DNA of 64,000 nucleotides from Branchiostoma floridae (taxonomy: Eukaryota; Chordata; Leptocardii; Amphioxiformes; Branchiostomatidae): positions 16,724,776 to 16,788,775 of the forward strand of contig NC_049991.1 in assembly GCF_000003815.2 (NCBI RefSeq), in the 5' to 3' direction. Below the pieces are notes generated by a model. That model searched no databases. It was not told the DNA's origin and saw only the letters and a program-made list of their open reading frames with translations. Both the position numbers and the translations under genes were made by a program. This document shows, in pieces, positions 23,201-34,497 of the stretch (position 1 is the stretch's first letter; each line of letters starts with the position of its first letter).

Positions 23201-26200
23201 GTTATGGCCATCAACACTGGTTTGATTCCTCATATATAACATGTTAACACACATTTCCATGTAGGTTACAGTTGTTAAACACTTTGTAGTATTCCTCAGA
23301 CATTGTTTGGGACTTCATGTTGTTAATTGTGGTGGTTAAGTCTGTCATTCTATGCTTAGGAAAATAAATTTTCATTATTATACATCAATTCATGTGTGAA
23401 TTATTTTCTCTCCAAAAAGCAAATTTCCATCCCAGGAAGGAGGGATCCTAATAGTATACAGATGGTCCTGTATATAACATACATATATGTTCATGTAGGT
23501 TATGGTTGCACTGTTAGTCCTCATACCTATCAACACAGAACTGTCAAAGGGGAAATGAAAGATTTAGGACAAATGTCATGATCATAAACTGAGCAGCAGG
23601 ATTAAGGCAAGGTTTCCTGTACATAGCAAGATAACACTGAAATGAGCTCGAGTATCATATCTTCTATGGTGCTCCAACAGTCAATAAGACTAAGGAATAG
23701 ATGAGATGTTTTTCCAGTTCAACATTGTTCATAAGGCAATGAAGTTCATACACTGTCACTGACAAAAGATAGCGAATGCTGTCTGAAATGTCTGACCATT
23801 TCCAAAATCATGTCCAGTTGCTCGAGTTAAACTATGGCTTGGAATATTGTTTCTAATACAATATTCAACAATTCAGGTGGATGGTTTTCTTTAGGAGCAG
23901 GCCTTTCACAGCAATAAAACAGAGTGGATGGCTGCTGAGACTCAGGTGGGGGTGGGGGGCAGGTGACGGAATTATCTAACCCCTGCTGGTGCTCATTATG
24001 ATAATGTGGATAAAGCTCAGATGTTATGGGGGCACTCTCACAGCAAACAATAGAGGTAATTGCTACCTTTTGATGAAAGATACATATTTCAGAAAAGGCA
24101 AGCCCTGTAGGATTGACATTAATGCTCGCCATGTAAACAATACAAACAATTATGTACATGTACAAGCAACTTTAACAGGGCTTAAGCAAATTTGTCAATG
24201 ATTTTTTCTGTCATCCCAATTATGACTGTTGGAAAGATCGTACAAAGAACATTTTTTTTGCCATTTTCTTGTTCATATCTTACAAATTTCCATCATTCAT
24301 TGAGAATTGGAAACTTCCAATTTTTGTCCATCAAAATTGACAACATTTTCCATTGACAGTTGGTAGCTAGAGCCTGAATGTTAAGCATCATTTTGCATAA
24401 TTCCAGAAAATTATGTCTTGTATATATCATACCGCTTAGTTGCTCAAAACAAGGCACTGTAAAAGTCATTGCTCTGGGACCTGGGCTGTAAATCTTCCTG
24501 TGTTAAGATTTCAATTAAGATTAGGCAGCAATAAGTACATTAAGATTTTTTCTGTCCAAAAACCCTTCGAGATAGAGCAATATGATTCTGGATACTGTAT
24601 GATATCTATGAGAAGGTTTATATGAATGTACCCCTGGGACTTTAAGAAGGGACAACCTGAAAAATATCAGATCAATTTAAGCGTACAAGCTCAGCTCAAA
24701 ACGCCTCCAACATCCCTCCGCTAATGGCTCCGGGCTTGTCTTGTAAATATGTCCTGTCATGGCCAATGACTCAAATAAAGATTACTGGCAGATTCTTATC
24801 AGTGGTACACTCATCCCAGGGCGGTGAAGTCTTCTACACTGCCATGATACACCGGTACTTATCAATTAGTAATGGTATTTCTTGCGTTTCCCCAGCCAAC
24901 ATTGTTGCCAGTACTTGTACCATATACTTAAGAGGAATTTTTTCTTCCTTTTCTTACAGGTTCAGTCAGTGAGGAAGCTGGCCAACCACGCTGACGGTCT
25001 GACGTTCCAGATCACCTTAAAGGGAGGAAAGATCCACACACTGGTGAGATGTACAGCCTGAATTTATTATTCCTGTCAATGACCAAAATGCTACAATAAC
25101 TCCTGTATCGTTTTCTCCTGAACAATAGAAATTTGCCTGCCTGACCAATTACAGTAATTCCCCTGAGAGAACAACCATTGCAAGAGCTTGAGAGTCATAT
25201 CATATAACCCTAAACCCTACATTTTTTATTGTGCTATTTTCCGTCAAAGGTTTTATATTCTGTTTTATATTCATACAAAATTGATCATCCCTTGACAAAG
25301 GTGGTAAAAACTGAATAGGTTAAAAAATTATTCATTAAAACAAATTCAATGCAAAGCAGTGATTTATGCCATAATGATCCCACAAAGTAGCTAAAAAATT
25401 CAGAAAACTTGTGTATTCGTTCACTGTTCTGCAAAGCTTGAATGAACAATTTGCCTATCAGTACAATATCTGTGAAAAGCCTGTAAACACGACATTAAGC
25501 TTCTCATTAATCCATACCTTTCACCGCTCAGTTAATTGGACCTCTGCTAGCTTTAACTTATGAATAAATCATAGCTGAGAAAATGACTAAGATAAAAGAG
25601 ACCGATTTTTGTAAAATTTATGATGAAAGGAATTGACTTTGACAGTTTATTCTATAGGACCCAGACTCCTGAACTATACGCAAACATTTCTATATCAACT
25701 TGACTAAAACTCATAATCTTTTACCATTGACAAAGGAATAAAATTTGATACATTTCGTACACTCAGAAAATGAAAACAATAACAATATAAAACAACCTTG
25801 CCATTCTGGTGAAGGTAACATGAGGGCAGCAGACCGATTTGAATTTTTATGAATAAACAAACAAATGGTCACCTGTGTTGTTGTTTGTCTGGGAAAATAT
25901 CTAGGTCAGACATGATTAAAATTGAGGCATTTCTCTCTTTAATAATCTTTTTTTTTTTTTACCAAGAGCAGCTAGATTGTTCAAGGACGTCACATAAGAC
26001 AATATATGAAAGAATCAAATACTTAGTATTTATTAAATTATTGTTAATACGAATATTTCTTTACCAAGAATACTTAGATCTATTGTGATATATGAAAGGA
26101 TCAAATACTATTTGTCAATCAAAATTATGATTGTCTTGCAAGAATGCATTTTCCTGACTGCAGTCAGTGAAAATAAGTGAAAATAAGCCTTTTTTGTTGA

Positions 26201-29200
26201 ATAGTGATTTATTATACCCCATTATGCTTTCACCTGAACTCTAATCACTATGCACAATCTAAAATTACATCAGGAAAATGATAGTAACTGTTGTAAGTAT
26301 TAGACAGGGTACGAAGGAAACTGTTATAAGGTTACAAGTTTGCCCAAATTACAATCATGAAAAGTAAAAATACAATACGCAAACCAAATGTCTACAACCA
26401 GTTCAAATAAAATACTTTCCAATGAAGACAGATTCGGTCTAGACATCCTTTGCATGGTCACTAAGTTTGTGTCTGGCAGACCGGCCAAATTGGATCAATT
26501 ACGAGGACCGTTATTGGTGCCTGACATGGGCTTATTACTGAGATGTGCACTCTGCCAACAGAGTCAAACAGAAGGTCTTGCTGATTGGTCCGTGTTGACA
26601 GCCGACCAGCTGAGGGGATTTTCCTTGCAGGTTTCTTTTTGAGTGTTTACAAACACCCCCAGCTGAGTACATGGGAGAGGACAACCTCAAGCCAACCGCA
26701 CATCTTCTAGACTCCGTTGCAGTCTTCGAACAGGGCCGGTTTTATTGGGAGGGTGTGTGTTTGTGTGGGGGGGTGGGGGGTGGGGGGGGTGGGGGAAGGT
26801 GGGGTGTGTGTGTTGGTTCACGATTTTCAACGTTGGCTGGGTTCTCTTGTGCCGGGAAAGGGAGTTTGCCGAGGAAGGGAGTTTGCTGTGAAAGGGAGTT
26901 TGCCGTGATAGCGATTTTGGTACGGGGCAAAATCGCTATCATGGCAGACTCCCTGGGAATATGTGGATCCAGCATCTTTTCTGAAGATGTGGCGGTTGGC
27001 TTGAGGTTGCTTCCCATGTACTCAGCTGGGGATATTTGTAAACACTCAAACAGAAACGAACGAGGGAAATTACATCAGGACAGGAAGATAAACTGAATTT
27101 ATGACAGATTGAGTTGATTTTATTCCTTTGCACACATAGTAAAAGCAATTTGCTATCGGTATGCATAAACAATCGCAAAAACGAGAAAATGTGCTGCGGG
27201 TAGAAAAGACACAATGGCTTGTTCAAGCTCTTATATAACCCCCCATCTAAAATATCTTGACGATGTTTAGCTATGGATTAGATGTATAAATTACGAATAA
27301 TCCATATTCATAATATAGAATGGGAAAATAGGGTTAAATTTACAGTGAAAAGGCACTGGCACAGATGCAAAGATTTTGGCAATATTTTTCTACAAAGCAG
27401 CCAGTCATGACAGTGAAGTCTGTTTTCAAATGGTGCTATACAGTCACATTGTACATTTATAGCAGATGACTCCATACTGTATAAACTAGTTCATGTATGT
27501 CCTTTATGGCAGGCTTGGGCATCAAGCTGAAGTGTTACTACTTAAGTTCTTTGTTTGTGTTATTGAATCTTATTGACAGACATATCTGGTTGGATGGGCA
27601 TCATAGTTTGTTACCCTAAGAATTAAGAAAGAGTTCGCCTACGCCTAGAACACTTTAAAAAAATGGGAACTTTGCAAATATGCCTGTGAACCAGTCATTA
27701 ACAACCAGGTTAACAAAAACATTATCTGGTTGTACCTCACATTCAAACATACAGCCTGTTTTTCTCTCATGGCCCACATTCCTCTGAGTTGAACCACAGG
27801 GATGCCTGCAGGCACTGGTTTTTGTATACAAAACAAACAGAAGAATTACACCTGAGTTCAGGTGCCGTTGTCAGGTCAAAGATCGCACGTAACGATGTCA
27901 GCATGGCAAGGGAATCAATCATCCATTGCCTGTACATGTACAAAGGTTGCCTGTTCAGGAGGGCAAATTCTAGAATAGGGATTCAAACAAACGTGTTGTC
28001 TTTAAAAAAAAATCAAAGTACTAGATCACTGTTTTTAAATGTATAGAATTATATTGTATTTGTGTATGCAGGCGCTAGTGCCTAAAATGAAACAAACAAA
28101 ACTAAAAATGTAAAAATGACTTAGATTGCCATCAGAATACATAATTTGGTACTGTGAATTTAAATGTGTTATGATTAGAAAAAATGTGTTATGATTAGAA
28201 AGACCGTAATCCAATGCGACATTAGCCTGATGAAAACATGCTCTAAAATCTGACACTTCAGTTGGCAAACCAACATTCAACACCATTGAATGGGTCATCG
28301 GGCATGGTGTACAAGTAGTTTGCAATGTGAATTTTAATTATACAAGATGGACCATAACATAATAACCATTGTGACAAGCTTGATTAAGATGTGATTTTAA
28401 AAATTGAGATCGGTCACTTGAATCTGCAAACATTCTTAGCTTGCCGTGTTTGTGAATTATATGTAATATTATTTACTACTAACAACAATTTCAGACTTAA
28501 AAATAACTTTTCAATCCATCATTTTTAATTGCCATGAGGTCTCTTTGCATGCACACCAACGACAAAGTTCTGTCAACTGTAGTCGACCACTGGACAAAAA
28601 CATAAAACTAGGGTATAAAATCTGCAGCAGCCGTAAAATTGGAACCAAGTCAGTAATGACAAGTGCACCAGTGTGTTACAATGCTGGAGGTCTTTTGTAT
28701 GCACAGCAATACTTTGATTTTTACAGTACTTTACACTTATCAATCTTTGAGAACTGCACTCGATTGCTAAACACAAAGTTTAAAAAACACACGTAAAAGC
28801 TAGGATATAGAATCTGCTGCAGTAAAATTGGAACAAGTCAGTGATGAACTAAAGTGATACAGTACAATGGTGGATGAAACATTATGGCACTTCATTATGG
28901 GAAGTCTGTCATAAATACATACTTTTGTAAGATTCAAAGCTGGTCTTTTGTATGCACAACAATACCTCAGTCTACTACCAACAACTAGCAATTTGGGATA
29001 TAAAATTTGCTGTGGTATAATATCTGCTGCTGTAAAATGGAAACAAGTCAGTGATGGAGTTCAGTAATACAGTACAATGATGGATGTAGTGCACTATTGG
29101 AGGTCTGTCGTAAAAATGTGTACTTTTGTATGACTTAACGCAGGTCTTTTGCATGCACAGACAATACTGCTACTACCAACAACTATCAATTCGGCATAAG

Positions 29201-32014
29201 AAATCTGCTGCTGTAGAATGGAAACGAGTCAGTGATGAAGTTCAGTGTAGTACAGTACAATGATGGATGTAGTGCACTATGGGAGGTGTGCTATAAACAT
29301 GCTCAATCAGACTGTGTGCATCCGTGCATGTCTTACACCTGCGCCCACAAGTCTGCGGGGAACATGGAATTCTTTCATCCATAACATTAAAGTCTACCAC
29401 ATAGAAAACATGGACATATGGAGGCAGACAATGGTTCTTTTCTTCCCTTTGATACCATAATATTGTACAATGTAAATTTAAAGATTTCTTTTGGTTCTGA
29501 ACATTCATAAAATTGTATATAAAGACCTGGCTATATTCTAGTATATGCATGGATAATTTGGTTCACTGCTTCTTTGTTTCGTGCTTCTGCCTCGCACATA
29601 AATATTGATACAACACCAATTTATTTTCTTGGTTATTAACATTTCAAGGTTATAAAATTGCAAGCGGACATTACTAAAGCAGATGACAACTTGAATATGA
29701 CCCTGCCATTCACAACAAAAAAGAAAGCAGCTGCTAGCAAGGCATTAACTTTTTCCTAAAGATGTGGTTTCCACTTGTTTTTACAGTTATGCGTATCTTT
29801 TTAATATCTTTTAAATAACCCAAAAAACGTTAAATTCATTTTGGTTCTGTAAATTGAAAAGAGTGAAGATTTAGCAATCCCCATCAACTCAAAAACACCC
29901 ATCTACCCCCAATACATTTTGGAGAAATGTGATGTACTTGTAAGTGGTAAACAGATGCTGTAATGATAACATTGTGTGTGTGATGTTTTTCCAGATTGGA
30001 GAGAGCTCAGACCAGGTGACAGACTGGGTGAAGATGTTACACAAAGCCATGCAGCTCAAACCTGGGCATGCAAGGGCATCCGTCACATGGTGGGTTTATA
30101 TTCACTACCCTGAAAAAATAGCCTTAGTCAAATTATACCTTACTAAGGAGGAAGAGTGGATAGAAAACGTCACTGTTCCTATTGGCAATTTCTTTGATGT
30201 TGACACTGATACTGTTTGGAAAACTGGTACAAATAGGACTTTCTTCAACTGTCCATGTCTAGAAATCAGATTGTTGTGGCCTGGCTTCAAAAGTAATACA
30301 GACATGTACAATTTGTCTACATGTGCAGTGTTTGTACCGGAATGTTCCACCTACATCCCCAGACTATTTTTAGGAAACTGAATTAGTCTGCATGGTAGAG
30401 CATACCAAGGAGGTTGACCTCCTTGCACATAAAAAGTGAAACAAAACAAAGATATAAAAACTATCAACATTTACTTAAATTCTATGATTGGGTAAGTTTC
30501 AAAGTTTCAAAATATTAATCTATCCACTATATTGTAAATTTTGTTTGTTGGCAATCAGCTTTGTAGTTTGAAAAGGCCCCAGTGAATGTTTTTTTCTTCT
30601 TATTTCTACCAGCTAATGCCTGATATCTAGTCTCTTAAGTGGGTGGATGGATCTACATGTAGTCTCCACATTGGAAAAATGGGTCATTAGAAAATGTATT
30701 ATTAGTAGTAATATTGCAGTACTGCATAGATAGAAAAAATCTGACTGTAGACTATGGCACATGTAGTAATGAACATGAAAGTCTGATACATCATGTGTGG
30801 TTGCCCAACAGGCATGACCTACCCAACATGACCCCCGAGCAGGTCCGCAAGTCTCTGTCCATCGAGAGGTCCAGTTCCACTGACTCCACCTCCCCCCTCC
30901 CCTCTGTGTCAAGCATGTCATCCAGGTAGGGGCTGTCTCATACCACATAGTTCAGTATTCAAATACAAAGTATTAAGAGTGATGGATGTCAGTCGAAAAA
31001 ATCTGGAAGTAAATCAATGTTTTATGCAGTTGTGGAGATGAATAATATTGTTTACCTGGATGTCTAACCTTCATAAAAACTATTTATCAAGTAATCAGTA
31101 GAATCAATATTTGATAATATGTCAGGTTAGGGGTCACCTGATGACACTAGTTACCATCCCACCATTTCCACGTCTCTACTCTGTGTCCGGTATATCCTCA
31201 CCATCACACACGGGCATGCCCCTAATATTTTTTGAAAAGTGTGGTTAGTTCTTTAATATGCATGGGGTGTGGCTGTCCTCAAACGTGTGACCTGATCGAT
31301 AGATATGATCATAATAGATACATGTAGCTTACTGTTGTGTTGCATGATTTCAGAGCAACTTTCTTACCCAGAACCTTGATAATCTCTAATCTCTAAAATT
31401 CAGAAGGTGCTATATTTCATGGTTAGATGATCATCAGATGATAGATTCATGTACCTTACTGCTGTTGTGTTGGATGACTTCAGAGCGACCTCCCTGTCCA
31501 GAACCTTGGGAATGAGTGGTTGGATATGATGATATACATGTTACTAAGCTTACTGCTGTTGTGTTGTATGACTTCAGAGCGACTTCCCTGTCCAGAACCT
31601 TGGGAATGAGTGGTTGGATATGATGATATACATGTTACTAAGCTTACTGCTGTTGTGTTGTATGACTTCAGAGCGACTTCCCTGTCCAGAACCTTGGGAA
31701 TGAGTGGTTGGATATGATGATATACATGTTACTAAGCTTACTGCTGTTGTGTTGTATGACTTCAGAGCGACTTCCCTGTCCAGAACCTTGGGAATGAGTG
31801 GTTGGATATGATGATATACATGTAGCTTACTGCTGTTGTGTTGTATGACTTCAGAGCGACTTCCCTGGCCAGTAACCTGAGCATGGACAGCGAGGGCAGC
31901 AGCCTGTACATGGAGGTCGGCGACCTCGCGGCGCGGGCCAGCGGGACCTCCCAGATCTCCTCCACCAGCAGCAGCTCCATGGAGATGGAGGACGGCGTCT
32001 ACGAAAAGATCGGG
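20268..32014 (+). CDS. PH-domain gene: exons 1-7 map
   Basis: Exon 1 20268-20333 (residues 1-22); exon 2 21572-21652; exon 3 22955-22990 (only 12 codons); exon 4 24960-25043; exon 5 29995-30089, ending in split Trp121; exon 6 30812-30925; exon 7 31855-32014. All acceptors are AG and all donors GT; exon 7 uses the weaker donor GGG|GTCAGT. The PH domain is spread over exons 1-5. Intron 4 (25044-29994) is the longest at 4.95 kb. Intron 6 contains five decoy copies of the exon 7 acceptor, described separately. Confidence 0.82.
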
Positions 32015-34196
32015 GTCAGTTTTCCTTACAAACTCTATTGTATACTTCCAAAATGGTCATTACGGAAAAGGTTATGACCATTGTGTTGTTCACTCTAGTA
32101 TATAGAGATCAGTGCGTCTTACAAAATCAATATATAGTCATTTATAACATTATAGAAAGGTAAATATTATGTTGTCCACTCCTGATAGTGTACGATGTCA
32201 TGTCTTACACACTTGAATAACCCATCGACAAGGTGCAAGGAAACAATATGTAGCTGCAATTTCTTTTGGAATAAATGTTTTACAATCACAGTCCATTTAA
32301 ACAAATACTGGTAAGTTAAAAGTGCTGTGTGTAATTTACAAGTTAATTGGTCCAAGTTCAAAACCAGTCTGAAAGACAGCTGTGAATGTTGTACAGTATA
32401 CCCCTTAAAGTTTGTATAAACTCCACTCTGTGATGCAGACTGGAGTTTATACAAGTGAGCAAAGCATCAGGCTACTTACACACAAGATGTACAAAATAAC
32501 AAGTTTTGCACCTTTGTTTCTCCAGGCTTCCAAGGACTCTGCCTCCTCCCTCTCCAGCCCCTCTCCAACCTCCTCAGCCTCTCCCCCGCCCCTCCCCTCC
32601 TGCCCCCCTCCCCTGTCACCAGCCAAGTCTGCACAAGGTGAGTTCCATTGTACAATATGTCGATGAAGGTTAGACATCTAGGGAATAAGACATGCCAAAA
32701 GCAGTTACTCAAGCAACTGGATAATTATGATTTGGGAAACGGTCAGACATTGTGCGTGTAAAACACAAAATTGAAAAATGTTCACCAAGAAACCAACGGT
32801 CTTGTTGATGTCTTTTGTTGTTTTGTAGGTACACCTCCAACCTCACCTGCACGGTTACATACTTCCAAGAAAGCCCCTCCAGGTAAGAACACATACAATG
32901 TCCAGGTGATGCTAGCCCTGCTTTATATGATTATAAAATGATTGTTGCAGTAAGGCAGTCTTCTTGCTTGCTTGAGGATCATAAAAATTTTCCTTCGTGG
33001 AAATTATCATCTGATTTTTAAGAATATGCATTCCAAATAATTCAAGCCCCATGGAGTGTACCAAAGTACAGTCAAGCCTGCACAAGGCCACCACTCAGTG
33101 GGTAATAAAATCTGGTCTATAGACAGGTGGTCACTGTAGACAAGGTTCTTTTTGCTGGTGTCAAATTATTTAAAAGACCACCAAAAACCAAAGCTCCTTC
33201 TGTAGAGGAGNNNNNNNNNNNNNNNNNNNNNNNNNNNNNNNNNNNNNNNNNNNNNNNNNNNNNNNNNNNNNNNNNNNNNNNNNNNNNNNNNNNNNNNNNN
33301 NNNNNNNNNNTTTTGTTGTTGTTGTTATAGTCTCACCCTTAAATGTTGGAGTATATCAGAAGCAGAGTGGCTTGTTTGACTTCCACATTGTGGCATGAAT
33401 ACACAAAATCTGACACTATGCTTGAAAGGGTAATAAACCTACAAATGTAGCTAATGTCCCTTCACTATTGTTTCTTTTCCCAGTCAAGCCAGCTAGACCA
33501 CCACCTCCACCCCCAAGAGCTGCTGAGACAGCTCTGACAACAGAGGATGCTGACACGTGCACAGAAAGCGCTGACACATACAGCTCCATAGACGAGGGAG
33601 GCCAGAACGGGGAAAAGACGACGGAAAATGAAGAAGAAGAATCCCCAGATTATGACGACATCCCTGTCGAGGAAGACACCTACACAACCATCTGCGAAAG
33701 CCAAGCCGAGGAAGAATACGCAGAGGTGGGCTCTCCAGGGAAACATACGGCTGTTGAACAAGAGGCGGACGAAGGAATGGTGGACAATATCTATTACGAG
33801 GGAGCGAGCAACGCCAAGGAAAATGGCATGGAGAAGGTCATCGATGACATCTTCAACGGCATCAGCTTCAACCGTGCTTCGGAACTGTACGCCGTCAACA
33901 GTGGGCAATCCGAGGACGAAGCGAAAGACTTGTACGCTCGGGTGAACAAGCCGAGAAGATCGTGGTCGAACGATGTCATTGCCCCTCCCCTTCCACACGC
34001 CTCCATCGAAGGAAAAACGTTTGCGTTTGATGAGATTAGGGACATGCTGGGTGACATGTGGATCGGAGAGGACACAATCGAGGATCTGACGCCCGATTGG
34101 ATGGACGACGGGCCTTCTGCCATGGACCAGCTCAAGCAGTTTGTGGAGAATCTACCAGGCGATCAACCAAAAGAGACTGTAGAGAATGGTGACTGA
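20268..34196 (+). CDS. PH-domain adaptor-like protein with tyrosine-motif tail
   Basis: Ten exons join in phase into 504 residues. Residues 10-115 form a PH domain: FEGFLTKQAK, then APKKYWFVLKNNTLNYFK (beta strands 1-3), with the invariant helix tryptophan at W100 in TDWVKMLHKAM. The third basic residue of the usual phosphoinositide motif is replaced by Tyr30, so lipid choice is uncertain. Residues about 130-280 are Ser/Pro-rich (SSSTDSTSPLPS; PPPLPSCPPP; RPPPPPPR), likely SH3 ligands. The last exon is acidic and has many YxxI/V motifs, including an ITAM-spaced pair at Y324 and Y334. The layout recalls membrane-recruited docking proteins such as Gab/Dos, but I see no orthologue by eye and no enzyme domain. 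The gene converges on CEP131. Confidence 0.85.
22655..22850 (+). repeat. Retroelement 3'-end-like repeat fragment
   Basis: The pattern CCAAATATCAAATATCAT, CCATCCAGAGGTTCTTGAG, TTATGCTGACTAC and then short AAACAGACAAACAGAAAGACAGACA repeats is the type seen at 3' ends of many invertebrate SINE/LINE families. It is preceded by an A17-18 run (22628-22645). It lies in intron 2 of the PH gene. The classification rests on resemblance only. Confidence 0.45.
26631..27057. mobile_element. MITE with about 75-bp TIRs, G-rich core and inner palindrome
   Basis: The left arm (TTTGAGTGTTTACAAACACC, CCAGCTGAGTACATGGGA, CCTCAAGCCAACCG) and right arm (27057 back to about 26980) are complements with small indels. 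Inside are a G-rich microsatellite at 26750-26815, three tandem AAGGGAGTTTGC repeats and a palindrome (GATAGCGATTTTG / CAAAATCGCTATC, 26908-26941). It sits in intron 4 of the PH gene. No transposase is present. Confidence 0.75.
26750..26815 (+). repeat. G-tract cluster, potential G-quadruplex
   Basis: Runs of 7, 6, 8 and 5 guanines separated by single thymines sit within GT-rich sequence. This matches the four-tract G-quadruplex pattern on the plus, transcribed-sense strand inside an intron. Confidence 0.7.
28545..29310. repeat. Diverged tandem repeat, about four units of 180-210 bp
   Basis: The phrase ATCTGCTGCTGTAAAATGGA followed by AACAAGTCAGTGATG recurs near 28619, 28811, 29022 and 29201. 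Each is followed by ACAGTACAATGATGGATG and a CTTTTGTATGCACA block. The units are roughly 70-90% alike by eye. They lie in intron 4 of the PH gene and are non-coding. Confidence 0.75.
31329..31854 (+). repeat. Tandem array of decoy 3' splice sites before exon 7
   Basis: Five upstream copies carry the exon 7 acceptor and the first part of the exon (TATGACTTCAG|AGCGACTTCCCTG). Their exon-side boundaries fall at 31354, 31484, 31578, 31672 and 31766, with the real exon at 31855. The middle copies are 94 bp apart and nearly identical; the first is diverged. Each copy diverges from the real exon after about 25 bp, so a transcript spliced to any of the last four copies would read ATSLSRTLGMSGWI then stop. 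No strong donor follows the copies. Confidence 0.85.
32526..34196 (+). CDS. PH-domain gene: exons 8-10 map
   Basis: Exon 8 32526-32637 encodes a Ser/Pro-rich block. Exon 9 32829-32882 is 54 bp (TPPTSPARLHTSKKAPP). Exon 10 33484-34196 encodes 236 residues and the stop codon. Both junctions keep phase 1. The intron before exon 10 holds a 100-base assembly gap (33211-33310), so an unseen alternative exon there cannot be excluded. Exon 10 carries all but two of the YxxI/V motifs, plus a C-terminal acidic segment (MWIGEDTIEDLTPDWMDDG). Confidence 0.82.
33211..33310. other. Assembly gap (100 N)
   Basis: Exactly 100 undetermined bases in intron 9 of the PH gene. The round size suggests a placeholder of unknown true length. 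Confidence 0.98.
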
Positions 34197-34235
34197 GGCC
34201 AAATTCTCCCGACAGATGGGCTCTTTTATACATTA

Positions 34236-34335
34236 NNNNNNNNNNNNNNNNNNNNNNNNNNNNNNNNNNNNNNNNNNNNNNNNNNNNNNNNNNNNNNNNN
34301 NNNNNNNNNNNNNNNNNNNNNNNNNNNNNNNNNNN
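34236..34335. other. Assembly gap (100 N)
   Basis: Exactly 100 undetermined bases 40 bp after the PH gene stop codon, inside its 3' UTR. Confidence 0.98.
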
Positions 34336-34491
34336 GGTATACATGTATACCACAAAAAGTAGATGATGTTGAATGTGTCCTAAAGTTGCAACTTTTATAA
34401 TAGCCATATGCATATTATGCATTTCTTAGAAATACCATGTGAATACACTGATCTGTGATCGGTTTTGAGTAACATACATGTAGTGCCTTGT

Positions 34492-34497
34492 AATAAA
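34492..34497 (+). terminator. Candidate polyadenylation signal of the PH-domain gene
   Basis: AATAAA about 300 bp after the stop, the first canonical hexamer beyond the gap. Later hexamers exist (for example near 36220), so a longer 3' UTR is possible. Confidence 0.4.

Noticed and set aside
33069..33210. Possible extra PH-gene exon (KLFKRPPKTKAPSVEE) running into the assembly gap
   Set aside because: The sequence before it (CAGTCAAGCCTGCACAAGG, TCTATAGACAGGTGGTCACTG) looks like a transposon terminus, and the acceptor is weak. Without the gap sequence it cannot be supported.
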